From Bacteriovorax stolpii (lineage in GTDB: Bacteria; Bdellovibrionota; Bacteriovoracia; Bacteriovoracales; Bacteriovoracaceae), in NCBI GenBank assembly GCA_945890905.1, contig CAMDDI010000094.1, forward strand, positions 1 to 11,853: a DNA stretch of 11,853 nt. The letters run 5' to 3'. Shown here piece by piece: positions 7,318-11,853 of this stretch. The number at the start of each line of letters is the position of its first letter. Position 1 is the stretch's first letter. Position numbers and translations under genes: made by a program. Below the pieces are notes generated by a model. The model was not told the origin of the DNA. It ran no database searches and saw only the letters and a list, made by a program, of their open reading frames with translations.

Positions 7318-8571
7318 ATGTGGATTCTCTTCATTATTCTTTCGAGTTTTTCGGCTTGGGCCCTTGAGCCTTTTGAGCAGATTAAAAACGTTAAAATTCT
7401 TAAAGCACTCTCTAATAATGTGGTGATGATAGACCGCGGCTTAGAGGATGGACTTGAGAGAAACGATCATATTAAATTCTCTTCAGAGACCGAAGGCTAC
7501 ACTTCACGGGCCATTTGCTTAAAATCTCGGGCCACTACTTCTTATTGGAGAATCTACCGCGTTCCCAATGAGAAAGCCTTCTCAATGGACTATGCCTACA
7601 CCATTTCAGGACTGGCCGATAAAGAAATACCCATGCCCCAAGCTGGGTGGCGTGAAAAAATTGAAGACTTTGCCGTTGAAGCTCCGAAAACTAATCCCAA
7701 AGAAGACCCCTTCAAAGTTAAGCGTGACCTGCCTGAAAAACTTACTGAGCGCGATCTCATCGAAACCGTAGGACCAGAAAAAAGAAAGCTGCACATGGAG
7801 CAGATTCTTGATCAAGACCGTCTCAGTCGGGATTTGAAGGCCTATAAAGCATCTTTTTATGCTTCACCTTTTACCCGCCAATCCATCAATGAAGCTGAAA
7901 GTTTGCGCTACGGATTTCGTGGAGGAAATGTCGCTTCAAAATACCGCCTCATGACTCAATTTGAGCAGCAACAAACCAAGCTCAAAGATCCTGTGACCAA
8001 AGAATCCATTTCCACTCGGGGAACTTCAGGACAGGCCCAATTTGTGATTCATCACTTAACTCCCTCGGTTTCATCTTTGAGTCTGATTAGCTACAACTCT
8101 CAGCGCTTTAGTTCGGTCGCCACTCCAAAGAGTCACTGGCAAGTGGGCCCAATTGGATTTACTTGGCATCTCTATGATTCTAAATCTTGGGAATACATCG
8201 ATTTGAGTTACATTCCTCTCTACGACACTAGAACAACAGATATTCTTCGTCCTGATGGCTCAACAAAATTAGATAAAACCAGCGGTCTTCGTCACGGTCT
8301 GCGCTTTGCTATGAAAAGCAGAATCAATGAAAGAGTATGGTTTGAAAATTTACTTTGGGTGAGACCCTATCAAGATCTTGCCACCAAAAATATCGAAAGC
8401 GATAACTTGAATTTAGTGAATGATTTAAAACTCATCTTCAACATGGCAGGAAATTTTTTCTTTGATTACAATTTGATTTATCAGAAAGATAAACTCTGGG
8501 CCACTCTCAGCAACTTGCCAGAAAACAATGTGATCAATTCCATTAATTTACGCTATGACTTTGATCTCTAG
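7318..8571 (+). CDS. Predicted outer-membrane beta-barrel protein, DUF481-like C-terminal part
   Basis: A 417-residue exported protein. Residues 1-15 are a signal peptide with a likely cut after AWA. Residues of about 22-100 look like a small beta domain containing VMIDRGLEDGLERNDHIKF (36-54), similar in style to the OB-like domain in FlgT C-termini. A charged linker with many K, E, P and D follows (105-175). From about residue 195 the chain alternates hydrophobic and polar residues as barrel strands do, with WEYIDLSYIPLYDTRTTD (291-308) and a final strand NSINLRYDFDL ending in a hydrophobic residue, resembling DUF481 outer-membrane proteins. Function unknown. An in-frame TGA at 7312-7314 excludes an earlier start, yet the GAGGA ribosome site directly touches the ATG with no spacer, which is unusual. 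Its TAG stop shares four bases (CTAG) with the stop of tlyA. Confidence 0.7.
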   Translation: MWILFIILSSFSAWALEPFEQIKNVKILKALSNNVVMIDRGLEDGLERNDHIKFSSETEGYTSRAICLKSRATTSYWRIYRVPNEKAFSMDYAYTISGLADKEIPMPQAGWREKIEDFAVEAPKTNPKEDPFKVKRDLPEKLTERDLIETVGPEKRKLHMEQILDQDRLSRDLKAYKASFYASPFTRQSINEAESLRYGFRGGNVASKYRLMTQFEQQQTKLKDPVTKESISTRGTSGQAQFVIHHLTPSVSSLSLISYNSQRFSSVATPKSHWQVGPIGFTWHLYDSKSWEYIDLSYIPLYDTRTTDILRPDGSTKLDKTSGLRHGLRFAMKSRINERVWFENLLWVRPYQDLATKNIESDNLNLVNDLKLIFNMAGNFFFDYNLIYQKDKLWATLSNLPENNVINSINLRYDFDL

Positions 8572-9287
8572 TTTCTTTTAAGAAAACTCAAAAACTCTAT
8601 ATTTCCCGTTTTGCCTTCAATAGGAGAAGTAATTGTCTGGAGATGACTCCATCCACCATTGGTAGCAAAGGCTATAACTTCTTTAAGAATGGTTTGCCGA
8701 AGAATTTCATCTTTAACCACACCATCTTTAGGCAAGCGATCAAGCCCCGCTTCAAATTGTGGTTTCACTAAAATGATAGCAAAGCCATTTTCTTTAATTA
8801 AATTTTTAACATAATCCAAAACTTTGGTCACAGAAATAAAGGAAAGGTCAATCACTGCACCATCGGCCAGTTCTGGGAGTGACGAGACATCTTTAATATT
8901 AGTTCCCTCCATAGACACAACACGAATATCTTCCCGGATTTTTTTTGCCAGCTGATCGCGTCCCACATCTATAGCGTAAACCTTCTGCGTTCCATGAAGT
9001 AATAGAACTTCAGTAAAGCCACCGGTACTTGCCCCAATATCGAGCATCACCAAATTTTTTACATCCACCTTAAATTCACTCAAGGCTTTTTCTAACTTAA
9101 AAGCACCGCGACCTACATACAGAGGAGCATTTAAAGAAATTTCAACATCACTATCTACACTCTCGCTGGCCTTGGTGATAACTTTGCCTTGAACTAAGAC
9201 ATCCCCTTTCTCAATTAAACTTTTGGCCTGAGATCGAGAAGCAACTAAGCCTCGTTCCGTGAGTACTTTATCTAATCTATCTTTCAA
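8568..9287 (-). CDS. tlyA: TlyA family rRNA (cytidine-2'-O)-methyltransferase
   Basis: TlyA adds 2'-O-methyl groups to cytidines of 23S rRNA, and in some lineages also 16S rRNA, which affects capreomycin sensitivity. The protein has an N-terminal S4 RNA-binding domain (about residues 2-60, with RLDKVLTERGLVASRSQAK) followed by an FtsJ-like methyltransferase with the SAM loop LDIGASTGGFTE (82-93). The K-D-K-E catalytic set is present: Lys64 in GAFKLEKAL, Asp147 in VIDLSFIS, Lys175 in LVKPQFEAG and Glu231 in GNIEFL. The start chosen is TTG at 9287, giving 239 residues: AGGAG lies nine bases upstream and the S4 domain begins at once. A longer reading from 9368 would add 27 unrelated residues inside dapF. 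The gene overlaps dapF by 11 bases and should be translationally coupled to it. The short N-terminus fits the type-I, 23S-only subgroup (inference). Confidence 0.9.
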   Translation of the reverse strand: MKDRLDKVLTERGLVASRSQAKSLIEKGDVLVQGKVITKASESVDSDVEISLNAPLYVGRGAFKLEKALSEFKVDVKNLVMLDIGASTGGFTEVLLLHGTQKVYAIDVGRDQLAKKIREDIRVVSMEGTNIKDVSSLPELADGAVIDLSFISVTKVLDYVKNLIKENGFAIILVKPQFEAGLDRLPKDGVVKDEILRQTILKEVIAFATNGGWSHLQTITSPIEGKTGNIEFLSFLKRN

Positions 9288-10068
9288 GGGGATATTCTCC
9301 TGAGAAACAGAACCGCACTTCACCGGAATAAAAAACTTTATCCCCCACAGAAACTTTTTGCTTACCACCTTTGGTTTGAAGCTTTATTTCTTTTCGCCAT
9401 CCAAACCAGTGCTCAAGGGCCAGCGCGGAAGCTGTCAGGCCAGTCCCGCAAGAGTGTGTCTCATCCTCTACACCACGCTCAAAAGTTCTCACGTAGGCAA
9501 ATTGAGAGCCCTCATCTTTGACTTCCACAAAGCTCACATTACTGCCATTAGGAAACATGTGATGATGACGATATGGAGGTGCAATTTCTTTGATATTTAT
9601 TGAGTGAGCATTAGTAACCAAAAACACCAAATGAGGAACTCCGGTATTGATATAAAAACTTTTCTCAAAAGGATGCTTCCCGGTAAAGTCATAAAGATTT
9701 CGATCTTTGATCTCTGCCATCTCGATGGCCATAGCATGGTTTAAATTATAAACGGTATAAACTGAATTCATGGTCTGGATGGTATATGAAGATTTTTTTT
9801 CGGAGCTTAAATCGTCTAGATAAGTGGCCAAGCAGCGCAATCCATTGGCGCACATTTCGGCTTCACCTCCGTCAGCATTAAAAATCCGCATGCGTCCATC
9901 TGCAACTGCAGATTCACTTAATATGAGAACGCCATCTGCACCAATACCAAAGTAGCGGTCGCACATTTGCGTGATGATTTCTGACGTTGGATTTTCGCTG
10001 GGGCGATTTAGAATAATAAAATCGTTGCCGTTGCCTGAGTATTTAACAAATAAAAAAGGAGCCTTCAT
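9277..10068 (-). CDS. dapF: Diaminopimelate epimerase
   Basis: Converts LL- to meso-diaminopimelate for lysine and peptidoglycan synthesis in the cytoplasm. From the ATG at 10068 it has 263 residues. The family motifs are all present: FVKYSGNGNDF near the start, GIGADGV, NADGGEAEMCANGLRC with the first catalytic cysteine (Cys73), NTGVPHLV, and ERGVEDETHSCGTG with the second catalytic cysteine (Cys207). The two cysteines act as the base pair that removes and returns the alpha proton. An alternative ATG at 10077 has no visible ribosome site, while the ATG at 10068 has GGAG three bases upstream; both lie in or beside a terminator-like hairpin. The stop overlaps the tlyA start. Only seven bases separate the longer start from the upstream metalloprotease gene, so the start region must double as that gene's 3' end. 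Confidence 0.95.
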   Translation of the reverse strand: MKAPFLFVKYSGNGNDFIILNRPSENPTSEIITQMCDRYFGIGADGVLILSESAVADGRMRIFNADGGEAEMCANGLRCLATYLDDLSSEKKSSYTIQTMNSVYTVYNLNHAMAIEMAEIKDRNLYDFTGKHPFEKSFYINTGVPHLVFLVTNAHSINIKEIAPPYRHHHMFPNGSNVSFVEVKDEGSQFAYVRTFERGVEDETHSCGTGLTASALALEHWFGWRKEIKLQTKGGKQKVSVGDKVFYSGEVRFCFSGEYPLER

Positions 10069-10081
10069 AGGCTCCATTTTT
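10052..10081 (-). terminator. Intrinsic terminator hairpin after the metalloprotease gene, containing the dapF start codon
   Basis: On the minus strand GGAGCCT (10075-10069) and AGGCTCC (10064-10058) form a perfect seven-base stem with loop ATGA, followed at once by six T residues (10057-10052). A-rich sequence on the other side (T-run on the plus strand at 10077-10081) makes it potentially bidirectional. It lies just after the stop of the gene at 10084. The ATG of the loop is the preferred dapF start and the GGAG of the first arm is its ribosome site, so the hairpin may also control dapF-tlyA expression. Confidence 0.65.
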
Positions 10082-10083
10082 AT

Positions 10084-11370
10084 CTAGTTCTGATCTGGGT
10101 GTCTATATTCATTATATCTATCTTTCAACCAACCAAATCCTCGAGAGATATGAGATCCAGCCGCTCTGCTGGTTTCAACAGTTTGGTTTACCACCACTGT
10201 TCCTACTCTCACTGTTGTATCAACTACTGCCGTGGTCGTTTCGTTGACCTTCTCTTTAGTTTCTTCAGAAGTCAGAACGGTTACGATACGGTCAATCACA
10301 TTCGGTCCCTGATCAGCTTCAGCTGGAGCTTCTTCAGAAGTTGGAGGAGTATCATTTTGATCCGGTTCCTGATTCTGCTGCTGTGGTTGAGGCTGGTTGC
10401 GCGCAGCTCTTGCGGCGTCCCGAGCTTCTTTATCTGCACGTTCCTGAGCTTCTTTATCTGCACGCTCCTGAGCAGCACGAGCTTCGCGCTCTTCTCTGGC
10501 CTGGCGAGCACGGGCCTCACGCTCTTCTCTTGCAGCTTTATCTGCCATATAGCGATCATAGCGAGCCTTATCTCTTTCATAATTGGCTATTTCAGTGGCA
10601 AAGTCAGCTTCCAATTCCTTAGCAGTCTTTGGCAAAATCCCTTCATCAATCAGAATCTTTTCAGTGGAGGTAAGACCATTTAGAAATTGAGAGATCGTTG
10701 GAAATTTTTTCGCTAGATCATCTTTAGTTTCTTGGCATGCAAAGTTGTAAGCAAAAAGTTCAGCGAAGCCTTCATTTGCATGACCATCGCAGTAACCTTT
10801 AGTACAAATTTCTCCCAAGAATTCTGAAACTCCAGGATTGGCCTCTAAAAGATCTGACCAGGTTTTTGATTCAGAAACTCCACTGTATTTATACAAACTA
10901 TCAAGGGCGTGAGCTCTTTCATGAAGAACTAAGTTAATTGAACCGTGGTTATCATAAAGGTGATTCGCAACTACAAGAGTAGGAACTGCTTCTCCACGCA
11001 GCACATTGGATCCACCAGCACCCGGAACTTCTGACCAAGGACGACCATCAAAAGTATGGACGTCGGTCGCAACCCATGAGGGATCTGCAGTAACTCCTGA
11101 GCCTTCAATGACGTGCAATTTTGCACCACGATCCACCATCTCTTTATTTAAGAGTGTTGGAAACTTATTGATTTCAAACATAAATTTATTCAGATTTTCT
11201 ATGCTCACATTCCCTACGACCACAAGTCCATTTTTCTCCAAAAATCTTGGAGGAAGAGGAGTACTAACTGAAGGCGCCTGAGGGCATTCAATCCTCTCAT
11301 TAGCAAATGAGAAGCTTGGGGCCATGATTCCTAGGAGAGCGGCAGAAAGGGCGAAATTCTTCAAAATCAT
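10084..11370 (-). CDS. Secreted zinc metalloprotease, anthrax-lethal-factor/PPEP-like (M34 type), with coiled-coil tail
   Basis: A 428-residue exported protein; the signal peptide cut is likely after SFA (residue 23). The zinc site HERAH (150-154) is a full HExxH motif. ANEGFAELFAYNF (198-210) matches the third-ligand helix of lethal factor (NEAEFFAEAF there), placing Glu200 as ligand, and Tyr193 lies seven residues before it, exactly as the catalytic Tyr728 precedes Glu735 in lethal factor. RPWSEVPGAGG (110-120) resembles the W-x-x-(V/L)PG region of these zincins. Residues of about 250-325 form a highly charged coiled coil rich in A, R, E, K, D with internal repeats, then a P/Q/E-rich linker (326-355) and a C-terminal segment with TTT/VVD-type residues ending in basic WLKDRYNEYRHPDQN. 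The substrate is unknown. The ribosome site is weak (AGAAG, six bases before the ATG at 11370). Confidence 0.75.
   Translation of the reverse strand: MILKNFALSAALLGIMAPSFSFANERIECPQAPSVSTPLPPRFLEKNGLVVVGNVSIENLNKFMFEINKFPTLLNKEMVDRGAKLHVIEGSGVTADPSWVATDVHTFDGRPWSEVPGAGGSNVLRGEAVPTLVVANHLYDNHGSINLVLHERAHALDSLYKYSGVSESKTWSDLLEANPGVSEFLGEICTKGYCDGHANEGFAELFAYNFACQETKDDLAKKFPTISQFLNGLTSTEKILIDEGILPKTAKELEADFATEIANYERDKARYDRYMADKAAREEREARARQAREEREARAAQERADKEAQERADKEARDAARAARNQPQPQQQNQEPDQNDTPPTSEEAPAEADQGPNVIDRIVTVLTSEETKEKVNETTTAVVDTTVRVGTVVVNQTVETSRAAGSHISRGFGWLKDRYNEYRHPDQN
10111..10116 (-). promoter_or_regulatory. Candidate -10 element for dapF inside the end of the metalloprotease gene
   Basis: The minus strand reads TATAAT here, within the codons for the last residues of the upstream gene. 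Transcription would start near 10104, about 36 bases before the dapF ATG at 10068 and upstream of the hairpin. The -35 region (GATTTG at a 17-base spacer) is poor. Confidence 0.3.
10422..10469 (-). repeat. Two 24-bp tandem repeats in the coiled-coil coding region
   Basis: Copies at 10422-10445 and 10446-10469 differ at one base (T10441 against C10465). On the minus strand they encode two copies of QERADKEA. Immediately upstream in the protein, two 11-residue units (AREEREARARQ and AREEREARAAQ, bases 10468-10533) form a second repeat pair. Gain or loss of a unit would keep the frame. Confidence 0.85.
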
Positions 11371-11449
11371 AACAAACTTCTGGTTAAATGTTAGGCGTTA
11401 CAGGAAAAGGATACTCCGAGTAATTTTGGAGATTGCGAATTTTGAATAA

Positions 11450-11477
11450 ATTATAGGATTTATCCCCGATGTCTAAA
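11450..11477 (-). promoter_or_regulatory. Candidate sigma70-type promoter for the metalloprotease gene
   Basis: On the minus strand TTTAGA (11477-11472) and TATAAT (11455-11450) are 16 bases apart. The start would lie near 11443, leaving a leader of about 70 bases before the ATG at 11370. It stands back-to-back with the tRNA promoter candidate. Confidence 0.4.
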
Positions 11478-11479
11478 AC

Positions 11480-11509
11480 TTGGCAAATTGTAGGGTTATC
11501 AAGTAGATT
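11480..11509 (+). promoter_or_regulatory. Candidate promoter for the tRNA gene
   Basis: TTGGCA (11480-11485) and TAGATT (11504-11509) are 18 bases apart, followed by the GC-containing stretch GGCTCG. The start would be near 11516, about 14 bases before the mature tRNA end. Confidence 0.35.
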
Positions 11510-11529
11510 AAAGGCTCGATTTTATTAGT

Positions 11530-11606
11530 GGGATTATAGCTCAATTGGTTAGAGCTCCCGGCTCATAACCGGGTGGTTGCAGGTTCAAGTCCTGCTGGTC
11601 CCACCA
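11530..11606 (+). tRNA. tRNA with anticodon CAU, probably tRNA-Ile2 (otherwise elongator tRNA-Met)
   Basis: A complete 77-base cloverleaf with encoded CCA. The acceptor stem pairs 11530-11536 (GGGATTA) with 11596-11602 (TGGTCCC), including two G-T pairs; the D stem is GCTC/GAGC; the anticodon stem is CCCGG/CCGGG (11557-11561 with 11569-11573) around CTCATAA with anticodon CAT at 11564-11566; the T stem is GCAGG/CCTGC with loop TTCAAGT. The paired G1-C72 rules out initiator tRNA. The T arm and the GGCTCATAACC anticodon arm look more like bacterial Ile2 tRNAs, whose C34 is changed to lysidine by TilS, than elongator Met, but this is judged from memory. The 3' end overlaps the end of the neighbouring recombinase frame. 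Confidence 0.93.
11581..11606. other. Probable attachment-site core at the tRNA 3' end
   Basis: The 3' part of the tRNA (T arm to CCA) directly abuts a recombinase gene and is shared with its last codons. Tail ends of tRNA genes are common integration sites, so this is inferred to be one att half. The matching direct repeat would lie outside the window, to the right. Confidence 0.4.
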
Positions 11607-11853
11607 CTTAATACATTGGTCCAACTGGTAACCGCCGGGGCGTAAATTCCGATTTTTATTTTTAGAGGATGGATTTCAGCGAACTTAATCAAGTTGGCGT
11701 AGATGCCTCTGCGGTTTTCAATAGAAGTCTTCTCCAGATTCTTAATGGATCGCTGTACCTTAACCATCAATCCTTCTCTATCAACCGCCAAGGTCAAAAG
11801 CTTTCGTTCCCGGCCTTGAATTTCAACAAGATTCTTCTCTAATTCATCAATCC
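11585..11853 (-). CDS. C-terminal end of a recombinase, probably serine family, 5' part outside the window
   Basis: The minus-strand frame is open from the window edge to the TGA at 11585-11587, about 88 codons. It begins with a charged helical stretch, IDELEKNLVEIQGRERKLL, continues LAVDREGLMVKVQRSIKNLE as a coiled coil, and then ENRRGIYANLIKFAEIHPLKIKIGIYAP. From memory this matches the region after the zinc ribbon in large serine recombinases (helix pair, then a short beta segment of the type IYxxLIxxxEIxPxKIxIxLY). There is no H-x-x-R or terminal Tyr motif, which argues against a tyrosine integrase. The last residues (GGTSRT) are encoded by the tRNA itself, so the present C-terminus is partly made by the integration junction. 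A TTG at 11797 is internal, not a start. The family is probable, not proven. Confidence 0.5.
   Translation of the reverse strand, partial: IDELEKNLVEIQGRERKLLTLAVDREGLMVKVQRSIKNLEKTSIENRRGIYANLIKFAEIHPLKIKIGIYAPAVTSWTNVLSGGTSRT

Noticed and set aside
9288..9368. Longer tlyA start at 9368
   Set aside because: It adds 27 residues with no S4-domain similarity, lies wholly inside dapF, and ignores the AGGAG-TTG pair.
10069..10077. dapF start at the ATG of 10077
   Set aside because: No ribosome site precedes it, whereas the ATG at 10068 has GGAG; it remains possible because the spacing at 10068 is short.
10341..10622. Second plus-strand frame in the same area
   Set aside because: Reverse-strand shadow of the coiled-coil repeats, rich in leucine and proline, with no ribosome site.
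10099..10683. Plus-strand open frame of 194 codons opposite the metalloprotease gene
   Set aside because: It is antisense to a coherent signal-peptide protein with an HExxH site; its composition (F/S/R-rich) is what the reverse of A/R/E-rich coding gives.
11631..11663. Terminator after the tRNA
   Set aside because: Only a four-base CGCC/GGCG pairing followed by an interrupted T-rich stretch; too weak to call.
11585..11797. Independent 70-codon gene starting at the TTG at 11797
   Set aside because: The frame stays open upstream to the window edge and continues the same coiled coil, so it is the end of a larger gene.
1..11853. CRISPR array, defence or secretion gene cluster
   Set aside because: No spaced direct repeats of CRISPR type and no recognisable nuclease, toxin-antitoxin or secretion genes; the only repeats are the tandem units at 10422-10533.

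Overview
The window looks like ordinary chromosome of a moderately AT-rich Gram-negative bacterium, with the edge of a mobile element at the right end. The Gram-negative assignment rests on a diaminopimelate epimerase, a probable lipoprotein, a predicted outer-membrane beta-barrel protein and several Sec signal peptides. The mix of a DUF2259-like secreted protein, lycopene cyclase, TlyA and large secreted proteins recalls Bdellovibrionota (Bacteriovorax-like), but no marker gene here proves this; it is inference.

Layout. Positions 1-207 hold the 3' end of a free methionine-R-sulfoxide reductase gene, which overlaps the stop of a convergent major-facilitator transporter gene (204-1457, minus). 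A short divergent spacer with a good sigma70-type promoter leads to a two-propeller (PD40-like plus six-blade Kelch) exported protein (1597-3444). Its stop lies one base from the stop of asnB (3446-5041, minus). Upstream of asnB on the same strand are a short DUF2259-like secreted protein (5127-5453) and a crtY-type lycopene cyclase (5524-6606); these three may be co-transcribed. Divergent from crtY are apt (adenine salvage, 6771-7271) and a DUF481-like outer-membrane protein (7318-8571). The latter meets the minus-strand pair dapF-tlyA, sharing the bases CTAG as stop on both strands. Upstream of dapF is a secreted zincin of the anthrax-lethal-factor (M34) type with a long coiled-coil tail (10084-11370). 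At the right end a tRNA with anticodon CAU (11530-11606) is followed by the 3' end of a recombinase gene that reads into the tRNA 3' half, the usual picture of an element integrated at a tRNA.

How the genes work together. Most are independent housekeeping functions: methionine sulfoxide repair, asparagine synthesis, adenine salvage, lysine/peptidoglycan precursor synthesis and rRNA methylation. dapF and tlyA overlap by 11 bases and should be translationally coupled. No complete multi-gene accessory system is visible. The most unusual spots are the dapF start codon placed in the loop of an intrinsic-terminator hairpin, the M34-like metalloprotease, the crtY homologue with an arginine where the family has a key glutamate, and the recombinase-tRNA junction.
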